Below, in pieces: positions 52,337 to 62,961 of a stretch of 62,961 nucleotides of DNA (its first letter is position 1; each line of letters begins with the position of its first letter). The translations under genes were made by a program, and so were the position numbers. The notes beneath the pieces were generated by a model. The model saw only the letters and a program-made list of their open reading frames with translations. It was not told where the DNA came from and did not search any database. The DNA comes from Volvariella volvacea V23 (lineage: Eukaryota; Basidiomycota; Agaricomycetes; Agaricales; Pluteaceae), in NCBI GenBank assembly GCA_000349905.1, contig KB722743.1, positions 674,489 to 737,449 on the forward strand. The letters run 5' to 3'.

Positions 52337-55214
52337 ATGACATCCAGACAGAGTGATCCTCAGCATGTATGGGCACCCCGTCCTCTACAGACTCAACCCG
52401 CTATACTGACTCGGAATCAGGGAGAATCCATCCCTCTGGCTCTGACACCCAGCGGTGTCAACAAATCTGGTGCGCATCATCTGCCCAAGGGCGCCGCACC
52501 ACCGCTCGCGTCGTTGTCTCTCAGTCTCTCAGTGAGCACCAAGGGGCAAGGATATTGTCCAACAAACTAACTTATACTCGTCATAGGAAGAGCGAAGTAA
52601 TACGCCGCCCGGAACGCCATCCCAAGGACTGCTAGAAGTGCCTAGCTCCGCTCAGTATGCAAATTATCCAGATCCCCCACCCGAGAAGAAAAGAGCATGG
52701 ATTCGTAAGTGATGGTTGAAAGTTCCACACCCAGACTGACGATCATTGGAAGCTGTGGACGTAAAGGAGGAAGAGAAGGAGGTCTGGGTACCGTATCCTC
52801 TTAGGACGTGGTTTTGGGCAACCTTAGTGATCGTACTAGCTGGTGGGGCGATCGGGCTGGAGGTTGCCCTACATTATAGCAAAAGGAATCTTGGTGCGTT
52901 GTTTTATCCAACTCTATCCTAATTACTCATACTCCATTTAGGCTGGCCAGTGTCTGAAGATGCCGACCGAGAGGCTAGTCTCATGCATTATGTCTACGTG
53001 CGTGCAAATATTTCTCGACAATGTTATTTAATCTTGATTCCGAAATTCAGACCTTGCCCCCTGTGGCAGTGGCTGCGGTGGTGAGTGTACCGTGAAAAAG
53101 CATGTAGTGTGAAGCCTCATTTCTCTCAGATCGTCGCTATGTGGGCATGGACAGATTTTGAAATCAAAAAGTTACAGGTATGATGGTATGATTTTCATCA
53201 TGAGACCGAACCCTGGCTAAGTATTTAGCCTTATGTTGACCTTGTTCACGGCGACTCTCCTCCTCATCGGAGCCTTCTTCTTGACTATACTCGTACCAAG
53301 TGGGTTCATCTCAATGTATCCGGGTCCGTCGCCTGCTTACTGCTCTCAGCAATTTCCTTGTCTGGACTTATGCCGCCTTCAATAAGCATTGGGTCGTGGC
53401 ATTGGCTTCCTTAATGGTGGTTTTATCATTAACGTTTCAGCCTCTTGCCGCCGCCCTACTCGTTGTGCGGGATACTTATATTCAGGAGCCAGGCACGTCT
53501 CTCTATTCCATACTATCTCTTGACTCATGCAATTGCGCACTAGATTCAAACATGAATACGTTATCCGCCGTCGGGCTTAATCAAAATGAACAGTTCCAAG
53601 ACCTAACATGTACATGAACATTTTGTTCTTTAGGCTGTCGCGTCAACTCACTAAACTTCGTGATTAGCTTTCCTTACTGCGGCCGGGTATGCATCGGCCG
53701 CTGTTCTATATGGCCTACACGACCCGCCCTTCATCCATCAACCATATACTATTGCACCATTTCAGGTTCGTCGCTCATAGCTTCCGATATTTCGCTTGAC
53801 GTTGATATTCGATAGCTCCCAAGGGAATCAGCTGTCAATGGTACTGCTATCGCAAATACAACGGCAGTACGGAGCGAAACTGGCTGCACGAAAGTCCACG
53901 TAGGTCACTCTTTGAGTGAATCTTCGGGACTTCATACATATCCCGAGTAATTATCACTTACAGGTCGACATGGTTCGGTGGCCAGATGGAGGTGGTTGGA
54001 ATAATTCTGTGACGCACGATGGCTGCTTTATTGCTTGGCAAGTCGACAGAAATGCTACTACACTATTTGGTGATGCCTACTTAATCTGTCCTCCATTAAT
54101 ACATGCTCAACCCCATTAGGTACGGACAGTCCGGATTGCTCGGACGATACCCCAATGCAATTTCGTCCAGTTATCTTCTGGTTCTTTACGTATGTCACAG
54201 GCCTTAGTACCAGCCGTAAGGGCGTTGACCTAACACCCTTGCACTTAATCATAGATACCAACCATCTGCTAAAGCATCAGCGACAATCTGTTATCCCTCT
54301 ATCAGTCTCTGGGATGTCCAGGTTGAGGTTGACCTCGTTTCTGGCAATGTAACTACAATTACAGAGTTACAGCCATTCACGCCATCCTCAAACTTTTCTC
54401 AATTCTCCGGTAACGTCACCGGAGAGCCGCTGAATGGTCGCGCGTACAACGGAATCCATTTTGATCTTGATAATCCCAATCGCTTTGTTATTGCCCGACA
54501 GGATGCGACACGATTGCAATTACCTGCTGCTGTGTACCAGGCCGCTGTTCAAACTGAAGCTGGATTAGTGGCAGCTTTTGATACGGATCATTTCGCGGAC
54601 CTCTCAAATAAAGTTTACGTATGCTCCCAAACTGCGATTTTGGGTGCTCTGAATTTACAGTTCTTTAGGGCATATACCTTACTCTTGTTGCTAGAGAGGT
54701 TTACTTCCTCGAGGCTCAATTACCTATTACGATGCACGTTAAGACTGTCAGGAAGCGTGTATGGCTGAGGCACGTAAAACGAAGCACCTCTCTAGCAGCC
54801 TGTTCTAACTTATTTGCGTTTCCCAGTGACACATCGGTTCACCTCCTGACTGCTGCATTGCTTGTATTGGCCACGAGTGCAGTGATTATCCAACTACTTC
54901 ACCGCGAAGAGAGGCGCAATCTTCGTCTCAAACACGAACCGGGTACAATTGCGTCGGCGGTGTCGATTGGCGCACAGACAGGGATCGGGGAACTTCTCGC
55001 CGGACGTCAAAGGGCTAAGGACATCAATGAAGTATTGCAGGATAAGAAATTCCGAATCGATCCCGCTACAATGAGAATCATAATGGAGGGTGAGGATGGG
55101 TATGACCACGCAGCAAGTCCGATGTCAAGGAGGAAATCCATCTTTGCTGCCTTACAGAATCAAAGACAGTTTTCTGCTGCACCCAAAACACCTAAATCCG
55201 GCGGGCAAGTTTAA
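52337..55214 (+). CDS. DUF3433 multi-pass membrane protein
   Basis: The start MTSRQSDPQHVWAPRPLQTQ leads into a disordered N-terminus. Membrane segments follow: TWFWATLVIVLAGGAIGLEV, then LPPVAVAAV..IVAMWAWTDFEIKKLQPYVDLV and PPHRSLLLDYTR (the DUF3433 core). Next come VVALASLMVVLSLTFQPLAA, an extracellular loop with GLNQNEQFQDLT and sequons, and a last helix VHLLTAALLVLATSAVIIQL before a cytosolic tail ending APKTPKSGGQV. DUF3433 proteins are fungal membrane proteins of unknown function, probably at the plasma membrane. One intron (53493-53543) is in frame with a GC donor, so it might also be retained. The gene is head-to-head with MSH2. Confidence 0.85.
53493..53543 (+). other. Probable GC..AG intron in the DUF3433 gene
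   Basis: 51 nt, starting GCACGT after CCAG and ending CACTAG, with a CTGACT/TTGACT-like branch site. The length is a multiple of three without a stop, so the alternative is a 17-residue coding stretch rich in Ser, Leu and Cys that does not resemble the family. Confidence 0.55.
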
Positions 55215-55502
55215 TATAAAAGTGGCAATTGATTTTCTTAGATAGGTAGCAACCTGGTTTCGTCGACTCTCATTCATACCCCAATATACCACATCTTATA
55301 TCATGATGTTCTATCTACATATCTGTTGTGAACTCTTCAATATTTCATTCATCACTAGTGTTCATAGGATATAGTACTTAATATATGCTCTGCTGTGGCG
55401 ATACAAATGCTACACTCCGCTTTCTAGGTTCCGGAATGACCTGCAAGTTCAGGGTCTTTACTGCTCTAGGGCGATGCGTGGTGTGCTGGGAATCACTGTA
55501 CG

Positions 55503-57622
55503 TTACTCTGGTTTAATGTTGATGCCATCGAGATGGTCCTGGTCTTCTGCTTTCCATCCTTTACGCTGGCTCTCCTTCAACACGTCCTGTGCCACTTCCC
55601 GGACTGCCTTACCATCCTTATTCTTATAGAACAAGATGTCTCCTTCCTCCTCAATGAACAGACATTGCGTGAATGAACGATATAGGGCATAAAAGCTCGG
55701 CTATATTGTTGCCGATCAGGACAACAACCAACACGTGTCGAGCAAGGACGTACCGTTGAGTCATAATTGTAATCATCCTTCAACACTGTCTTGAGGGCTT
55801 CGGTGATTTGCGGGCCGTTATCTGCAAACTTTGTCAACTCAAAAGATGATGGCACGACACCGTTACGCACAAAATGGGGCTTTGAGGAAGAAATCTAGTG
55901 TTTGGAATCTGTCAGGCTATCCAACCCTTGGAGGCGAGGGAGTCAAGTGACGTACGATGTGCGACGTGGTCATGACTAATGTTGTGGAAGAAGAATCTGC
56001 CCATCCAGCCAAGAAGTGGCCTATCCACCGTGGCCGCCGCTCCTCGGAGAAAGGACCACTGTCCCTTCCTGTAGTGAGGAATTGTGGGGTCTGAATGGTG
56101 CAAATAAGTGAACATAACTGTACAGCAAGCGGACGCAATTAAGTGAGCCCTCGAGAAGCGGCGTTAGCTCGGTGGACTCACCGATCCTAGTAATTTGCAA
56201 TTTCAGTGGAGATCAGATTGGAAGTGAGGTGGGACTTGGCACTCGAATAGCCGGGTGGCCAGCGAAACTCACCAGTGGTTTGTTAGCTGTAAAGGAATAG
56301 GTTCAGTCAGCACCGGGTTGGCCATCAAAGGGGTTGATATAGCTTACCAGGTACGGAATGAGGTAGTACCATCCGACCACACTTGGTCCAATATGAATCA
56401 GCAGGGCACTCATGGCTACGATTGCGGTGTTGGAGATGATTACAGAGTTTCCTGTGTGGATCTTGATGAGAACGCGAGAAATATGTTGTGACGTCCACCA
56501 CGTACTCTGCTCAGGTTTGAACAACGGGGAACTTGGACTGAAGTGGTTGGTTCCCGGGGGGTACATTTTCGAGCCCATGGTATTCTTTCTGGATATTGAA
56601 ATATAAAAAGGAGGATATGATGTTTCGGAACATGGACGCACGTCAGATAAACCCACCAACCACTAACTATTTCGTTAGCCAACACAGCACACTAGGAGTG
56701 ATTGGGGCATGCACCCTTACAAGGCTTGCATGATAAACATTCGGCCAAGGGTCCACAGGGGTGTCTCCTCGAAGACCTCGGCGTAGTCGAACTTAGTGGC
56801 CTTCTCTTGGGGTGGGAGATTGTACTCGCTACGCAGGTATGGGACATAGTTTTCATCACGTTCTACAGAAGAGGTCGCTTTCTGAAGAGATCATGAGGAT
56901 CGGTATACGTGAGATTTGGGTGAGCAGGTCGGCTTACATGGTGAGCGTGGTGGGTCGCGCGCCAGGAAAAGTAGGGGATTAACAGGAACTAACAGGGTCA
57001 TAAGACGGTGGGTATCGACCCTCGAATGAAGGCACACACCGTGTGAAGGGCGAAACCAACGAAGTTGTTGAGTGACTTGCTATTGAAGAGCGTACCATGG
57101 CCAGCTTCGTGGCCTGTTTGATGCGATAAAGTGTTGGCTTTAGATAAAGACAGATTGAGGGACCTACCTAGGCAGAACATGCCAGCCCACACCAGACCTT
57201 GGAACCACCAATAGGTGAGCCATAAGGTGGACTTGATCAGAGTGAGCTGCCACCCCACAACAATAAACCCGCCAAAACCACCCTCTGCCCATGGCGTAAT
57301 CATGGAGGCAAACTTGAATAGCGACAGCGTCAAGGCGATGTCACGCAGGACATAAAAGGTGCCCTTGACGGGATTGACTGAATTGCAGGAACGAGGGTGG
57401 TAGAGTCAATGACGGAGAGTATGTGATGAAGGGATGACTTCACCTTTGAGGAGATCTTTTGGGACAGCATCATGAATCTCCTTGAGGGAGATTGTAGGAG
57501 GCTTGAATGGTTTGCCCAATCTACAGAGGACGTGAGATGGTGAGGCTGGTGAGATGGAGGACAGGGTGGGACGTGACGGAATACCTTGCTTCGTATTCAG
57601 GACCGTTTCTAAAGTAGTTCAT
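55503..57622 (-). CDS. Delta-12-type fatty acid desaturase
   Basis: The start MNYFRNGPEYEARLGKPFKP leads to the first histidine box GHEAGHG, then the second (WRATHHAHH) and the third (NISHDHVAHHFF), the three di-iron motifs of membrane desaturases. Four membrane segments are visible. Other conserved parts are ERDENYVPYLRSEYNLPP, LTNHWIVMFTYLHHSDPTIP and FYNGPQITEALKTVL. It should place a double bond at carbon 12 (or 15) of oleoyl/linoleoyl chains in the ER. Many introns are present. LTNHW-I-V is encoded by micro-exons of 14 and 5 nt. A TATA-like TTTATAAA lies about 50 bp upstream of the start. The gene is divergent from the GPI protein gene. Confidence 0.92.
56182..56286 (-). other. Two consecutive micro-exons (14 and 5 nt) in the desaturase
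   Basis: 56286-56273 encodes LTNH plus two bases of Trp. 56186-56182 (GATCG) completes Trp and adds Ile plus one base of Val. Both are flanked by GT donors and AG acceptors. Only with both included does the protein read LTNHWIVMFTYLHHSDP, as in the family. Confidence 0.8.
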
Positions 57623-57670
57623 GAAGGATGGAAAGGGGGTGCAAGAGCAGGAAGGGAATTGGGTGCGGGA

Positions 57671-57678
57671 TTTATAAA
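57671..57678 (-). promoter_or_regulatory. TATA-like box of the desaturase gene
   Basis: TTTATAAA lies about 50 bp upstream of the start codon. It is in the 343-bp spacer (57623-57965) shared with the GPI protein gene, which otherwise shows no gene. Confidence 0.5.
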
Positions 57679-57965
57679 GGCGTAGGGGAGAAGTAGAGCA
57701 GGTGTTGTCCCTTGGCCAGTCAACCGGAGGGTTTACTTGATGGCAGGGACAGTAGGACGAGGAAATGGACGACCATCCCCGAATGGACGACCTGCAGCAA
57801 ATCCGATGCCTACCGGCAACAGCACAACAGTAGCCGGCCCACGCCACAGTGTCCGGGGTCGCTACGCCAAAAATAACCCTCACCAAACCCGCGCCTGCTC
57901 GCTCTTCAGTCTTCTCAACCTCCTTCAATTTTCCCATTTCTCGTCTGTCCTTTACTCTGCCACTA

Positions 57966-59442
57966 ATGCCCTCAGGCTCACTACTCTCCCTACTTTCTCT
58001 TTCCATTCTTTCCCTGTCCTCTGTCGCGCTCGCCGGCACCTCTTGCGTCGCATTCGACGTCAACTGGAACCTCCTTGCCTTTGGGTTTGGTGACAAGGAC
58101 TACAATGCCGGGACACAGGACACTTGGGCCTCTGGTAGCTCTTATACCCTTCTCCGTCGCCAGCGACTCACCCCTTTTCGTAGGCACCGCAACTGACATC
58201 ACCACCTCTGGTCGTCCGTAAGTAGTGACGTTTGCCCTCCAGGCAATTTCCAGGCTAACAGGGATGGGCAGCCCATTCAACGGGCCCAACGTCACATGCT
58301 ATCTCTCTCAGGCAAGTATCAATCAGGTTCTGCCCCCAACTTCATCCTGATGCCGAACCTAGTTCACGAATGCCATCTACGTCCTCGGTGCTGATAGCTC
58401 CGACCCTGCTGCCGTCCATATCTATGATGCTACTGCCAAGTCGTGGTCGACCCAGCCTGTCAATGCAGGGAACTTTGACCCAACTTCTTTCAATGCTATC
58501 CTCGACCACGATACCAACGTTTTCTGTGAGCTCTCTCTTGGTTCTAAAACTCCCACAGATCATCTTATGCCGTCTCCCTAGATGCGCTTTCTCATGGTTC
58601 AATGTACTCCTTGGATATGGAGCTTCTCAAAGCCGCTGAGCCCGAGGCTCGGTCATGGAACGACGTGCAGAGGCCCGCTTTCGCTCAAAATGGTTACGAA
58701 CCGGTCATGGCCCTTGCACAGAATCATGTTCATTTCATGAATGTCCCTGGGCTAGGTCCCGGTCAAGTACAGATTTTCGTCATTCACTGTGTGTTGCATC
58801 TTTACTTTACGCCAGGAATTTATTGACCATGACCTTAAAGTTTCGTACGTCCAACCGGAGCCACAGTCTTACGGAGAACCTGCCTTCCCAGCCACCCACG
58901 GCCAGGCCACTTCCTTCTTCCTTGATGTAGGCGTCCAACAGGAGTTTGTGTTCATCCCCGACGATGGATCCGCGACATACGTTATGAATGTTGAGGTGAG
59001 TTCATCCATGTAAATCCGCGGGCGCCGCGTGTTTACCATTTGTGATCAGTCCAACACCACACAAGCTCTCCAAGGTCCAAGCGAAAAAGACGCCCTTGCG
59101 ACATATTTCGCTTCAACCAGCGCTCTCGTCCAATTGACCTCATCTGGTTCTGTGTTCTACCTCCCGTACGATGCTAATCAACCCTCGGCCAATGCAGGAG
59201 CTTCATGGAGTGCAGTTAGCAAGCTTCCCATTGCCACGCCAGCATCTCCTGCGACCTCGGCCTCCCAAACTGGAACTGGAACTGGCTCAGGAACTGCTAA
59301 TCCAGCATCTCAAACAACTGACAGCCGTGGCCAGTCTTCCTCTTCTGAAAATTCCGAAAATTCTGCTTTCGCAACCAGCATTAACTCAGTCTTCACGCTA
59401 TCCGCATCGGCTCTCCTTGCTCTAAGCTTAAGCTTCATTTAA
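57966..59442 (+). CDS. GPI-anchored secreted protein with propeller-like repeats
   Basis: The start MPSGSLLSLLSLSILSLSSV is a signal peptide. The first mature segment CVAFDVNWNLLAFGFGDKDY is joined by an intron to TATDITTSGRP. Then come NGPNVTCYLSQFTNAIYVLG, a second blade-like segment (VHIYDATAKSWSTQ) and later exons with FFLDVGVQQEFVFIPDDG. The C-terminus is Ser/Thr-rich, then hydrophobic (FTLSASALLALSLSFI), a GPI-anchor signal. It is probably a cell-wall or membrane protein with Kelch/galactose-oxidase-like strands. I do not recognise catalytic residues. The start is fixed by the signal peptide. The gene is head-to-head with the desaturase. Confidence 0.75.
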
Positions 59443-59761
59443 ATACTTTGCACAGGGACAATTGGTGTTACATTTCTGTTTTTTTTTCTTGGAACAGAAT
59501 TATAGGATGATCATTAGATTCACTAGCTGGCCTGGACAATCATATTGTTATTTTGTGGAGCAAAATACTAATTTCTCGTTATCATACTCCTGGGTGTGGG
59601 AATCTGCCCTCATTAGGAAATGCTTCCGCCTGAATTACTCCCGTTCAACCACCTTCACCCCGTTTTCCCGCTCAGCGTCCCAAACCCTCCTCAACTTTTC
59701 CGTTCGTCAGTTGTCCGACGTGTTCCTCCATCAAAGTACTTTACATCATCTCTAATTAATT
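59443..59761. other. Intergenic, nothing recognised
   Basis: AT-rich 3' region of the GPI protein gene and presumably the promoter of the next small gene. Confidence 0.6.
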
Positions 59762-60306
59762 ATGACAAAAAACGCGGCAAACGACTCCACGAATTCTCGC
59801 CACGGGTCCGAGGCAGAGGATTGGGACTGTTCAAAAACTGATAGTCCATGTGCTGGAACGGTATTACCCCAACAACCTGCTGTTCAAGACTGTATTGCAT
59901 CTCTCTACGACGAGCTTAAAGTGGCAGGTCCCGAAGGAGAGCAGGATATGTGTACAAAAGGAAAGCAGTCTCTCATTGAACTATTGAGGCTCCACGCGGA
60001 GAAGGGAACCGACTGCTGCCTAAGTGCAGAAGAGGCTTCAAAAATTGGTGACGTCTTGGGTCAATGGGTATGTTCTTTGCGATAAACACGCACTATTCCG
60101 GGTTTTAATCTACTCAATTGCTGCCCCAGATTAATGCTTCTTCCTCACCATATGAGGGGGATGACGATTTTTGGGCACGCTCTCGCGACGATTTCGCAAT
60201 ATGGCCCAGGTGTGCTTTGGTCGCAGTTACCTTGGAGGGCCGACCTCGTCAGAGTGTCAAATCCAACTCACGCCCGGCTACAGCCAACAGCGTTACTCAA
60301 TCATAG
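59762..60306 (+). CDS. Small hypothetical protein
   Basis: Two exons (59762-60067 and 60130-60306) joined by GTATGT..CCCCAG give 160 residues. The start is MTKNAANDSTNSRHGSEAED. The N-terminus is polar and acidic. The middle is helical with Cys residues (CIASLYDELKVAGPEGEQDM and LLRLHAEKGTDCCLSAEEA). The C-terminus is basic and low complexity. No signal peptide or membrane segment is present and I do not recognise it. Another splice in the second exon could change the C-terminus. The codon pattern and the clean intron make a real gene likely, though short. Confidence 0.5.
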
Positions 60307-60959
60307 TGCAATTGGGTGAAACTAACGAAATTCACCGCCTCCGCCATTCTCTCTTTTACCAATGCACCTTGCAACGCCGCCCTATTCTGATACTATAAGC
60401 GCTCCCCTTATTCCCTTATACTCATATCCCGCCATCCCATATTTCTCTGCTCCGTTAGACTGGCTCACGATTTTTGTACAACGACTTCACGACCTGTAAT
60501 GACTGTTTACGACCCTCATGAATTCACGCCTAGAATGCACATTTTAGCTTTAGCCTGTTGCACTAAGGTGGATGTAGGCCTAAATCATAGGCATCATAGG
60601 CCTTGCATACTTCAGTGAGCTATTAACTAAAAGGAAAATATATTATAATAACACTCTGCAGGCCAGCAGTACTGTGATAGAAAATCATAAATTACAATAT
60701 CAAATTTACCAGGTCTGAAAATCAGTTAGAAAACAAGTAATGTTGTGTATTTCAAAATATGAATAAAATTCAATTTTTCTGTTGGGTTTTTGGCCATGCT
60801 AAACCATTGCTTTTCTGTTGGTTTTCAATCATCAAAAACTCTATCACAAAAACTTTAATGAAGTGCCTGCTCAGTAGGGCCTGGCACAAAACATTGTGAC
60901 AAACAATGGACATAATGGACCATGGACTATATTTTCATTATTAACTGGAGTATATTAGC

Positions 60960-61364
60960 ATGTGTAGAATCCGTGTAGACTACAGAGTAAGTAGTTACAA
61001 CACAATGCACTACAGAGTAGGCTGCTACAACCCAACTGCATGTATAATGATGCCCAAAAGACCTGAAAGGATGAGCACAGACCCAACATCAAATATATCA
61101 TCCCTGTCCAAAATATGGGATTACATTCAAGACACATTTCATGTGTGGACATGTCTCTGGCAAGTTAAGACAGTTGAGAGCATCCTGAAGTGTCAGCACA
61201 ATGTCCTTCTAGTGGTGGGTACAAGTATGGGAAAGACCCTTACCTTTTTCATGATAATACTCTTCCAGCCAAGCAGCTACATTCAAGTTATTGTGACACC
61301 ACTCAACAATATTTATTCTAATATTGCAAAATATGTAACTAGGATACTGGCAAAATCATTTTAG
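60960..61364 (+). pseudogene. RecQ-like helicase fragment
   Basis: A 134-residue frame carries the front of a superfamily 2 helicase: CLWQVKTVESILKCQHN (Q-motif-like), LLVVGTSMGKTLTFF (Walker A, GTSMGKT) and YIQVIVTPLNNIYSNIAK (motif Ia). It stops before the DEAD/H box and all later motifs, and none are seen in the next 1.5 kb. Such RecQ-like helicases exist in many copies in agaricomycete genomes, often near repeats. It sits in CpG-depleted DNA, so it is a decayed remnant. Confidence 0.7.
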
Positions 61365-62922
61365 GGAGCTTTCTGTATTTGTGATAAATATACAGTTTTA
61401 TCTTTGTTTGTATCATGTATCAGTATATAAGGCCCTAAAGGTCAAATAAAAATAACAAGCACCCCTTAGACTCATAATTTTATATGTAAGCATTGTATGC
61501 TGCTGCAACAAAAGAATTTTGAGAGAATCTTGCCCTTAGAAGTGTGTTTCCAAGTCTGAAATGTAGTGAGAACTTGGTCTTTTCAGGACCAGGAAAGCCA
61601 TGCCTGATTTTGGTGCCTGGTGGTAAGTCCCAAAAACGAGCACTTATATTGCAGGCTGAGACCTTTGAGCACTTGTTTTTTGATTTGGCAGTAACTGCCA
61701 AGCATTGCTTAGTTGCTTTCCTGCCTGTTCCTCACTATGATCTCTGTCCCCAGAGACCACCACCACACTTAGGACCCCTCTTAAACACTATTCTGGGGTT
61801 TTTTGGATCAATGAACATGATGGGACCATTGCTGTAGCACCGTGATGCTCTGTTCTTGCTTGACACAACCCAGTATGGCTAGACACCCATTTTTTCTGAG
61901 TTTCTCAATTCTTACTCATTTTGGGTGTTCTAGGCATCAAAATGACTGACATATTACACTAATTCGAGATCTGTGAATGCTGCCCAAGTCAGTTCAGCCA
62001 TTCTCGCAAAATCTTGAAATCATTCCAGGTGCATTTTCAACCACTTTCACACTGTGAGCAATGTTTGAGACTGGTGTGGCTGGTAATGCAAAGATACCAA
62101 AAACATACCAATAGTATGTTTTGACAGAAGTAGTCTGTATAAACCCTGAATATACCTAAGGGTATGTTCTGGATTACTGATTTTGGTATATACCATGGAG
62201 TTACTCTTTGTACTACCTGTGTATCTTGTAGGTACCACTGAGATATGTTTTTTTAGTATATTCACAATAAATACAGATGAATTACTATGGACAATTCATA
62301 AACATATTTCTGTATTACTATCATATATTCACAGTATGCAAGGCAGCAAAAATCCTAGTTCCTTCTGTGTGTTTTGTAGCCTCTAACTCCAATGTTGTGA
62401 TTGCAAGAAATTGAAGTAGTGCACTGATATTGCATCTGTGCATTAACAAGATGCCAAAAAAAGAATCAGAGTGTTAAACAGTAATGATCTGATGAAAGAT
62501 TATTGAAAATCAATTAAATGAGTGGGCAGCATACATTAAGGTAACCTGTTGTACTAGGTGTCATGCTAGGCTGTTTACTTATTCTCATTCACAGTTGCTC
62601 GCAATGCTAGTATGTCAAACATTAACTAGTAAGACCTTTGTTCTAATGCATCTGCTCCACAAAGTACATGCACCTTCAAATATCAAGTAATAAGCCAGAA
62701 TAACATGCAAAAGATAGATTGCGCAGATGACAATGCTTACATACCATCAAATCTGATACCTTGTCATGAACTCTTTGTACATCCAACTGCTAGTAAAGTG
62801 AATTTACTTTGACATGAAATTTGAGTATATTCATGGTTTATTTAACAGGAATACTGAAGCACTAACTTAGGATAGTGGCAAAGCCTGGCATGTCCAAGTC
62901 CAGGATTTTTTTGATACAAAAT

Positions 62923-62960
62923 ATACAGTGCTCAAGCCTTAAAATACAGTGCTCAAGCCT
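62923..62960. repeat. Two copies of ATACAGTGCTCAAGCCT at the window end
   Basis: The 17-bp unit occurs at 62923-62939 and 62944-62960, a 21-bp period. The array may continue beyond the window. Confidence 0.85.
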
Positions 62961-62961
62961 C

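Larger units (their letters stand above)
60528..62961. other. AT-rich, CpG-depleted repeat-like region
   Basis: I count about seven CG dinucleotides in 2.4 kb, all scattered, while the gene core before 60528 has them at normal frequency. TG and CA words are abundant. Apart from the helicase fragment no coding frame is convincing. An imperfect repeat around ACTACAGAGTA occurs at about 60978 and 61009. The pattern fits a methylated, decaying transposable or repeat element. Confidence 0.7.

Noticed and set aside
61544..61837. 97-residue plus-strand frame in the AT-rich end
   Set aside because: No resemblance to helicase motifs or other families; the region is CpG-depleted and decayed.

Overview
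The window looks like nuclear DNA of a filamentous basidiomycete, most likely an agaricomycete. Genes are broken by many short introns of roughly 48-60 bp with GT..AG ends and very short exons. They are packed on both strands with short spacers, and the conserved proteins (SIN3, SIN1/AVO1, NCL1, MSH2, SAM50, CIA1, DUF3433) have a fungal character. I cannot name the genus from sequence alone. Gene models were built by joining frames at GT..AG borders. For ten genes I summed the exon lengths, and every sum is a multiple of three; borders in the other genes are less certain.

Layout. 1-4755: two tandem copies of an unrecognised gene, both broken; the first carries a block of about 840 bp with no CpG. 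5098-8157: an SDR-type 3-beta-hydroxysteroid dehydrogenase and a secreted Ser/Thr/Pro-rich repeat protein. 8158-10313: no gene seen. 10314-13819: two related proteins sharing a conserved HFFH..EVILM block, the second interrupted by a 100-N assembly gap. 13913-15757: tRNA-Ala(AGC) and an aldehyde dehydrogenase. 16701-21729: the SIN3 corepressor. 21884-29236: S1/P1 nuclease, snurportin-1, CIA1 and an MFS transporter. 29443-36256: a second MFS paralogue, mitochondrial ribosomal protein uS8m and a MATE transporter. 36856-47637: SAM50, a class I histone deacetylase, a transaldolase, TORC2 subunit SIN1/AVO1 and tRNA m5C methyltransferase NCL1. 47760-60306: MSH2, a DUF3433 membrane protein, a delta-12-type fatty acid desaturase, a GPI-anchored wall protein and a small unknown gene. 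60528-62961: AT-rich, CpG-depleted DNA with a decayed RecQ-like helicase fragment.

The genes do not form one pathway. The core is conserved housekeeping sequence with several divergent gene pairs; two pairs have start codons only about 110 bp apart. The edges are repeat-rich and decayed. No clear new multi-gene system was found. The most unusual signals are at the RNA-processing level: two introns whose reading frame demands a GA..AG border (GAAAGT donor), two with GC..AG borders, and a desaturase whose frame needs consecutive micro-exons of 14 and 5 nt. The other main signal is CpG loss that marks repeat DNA at both ends of the window.
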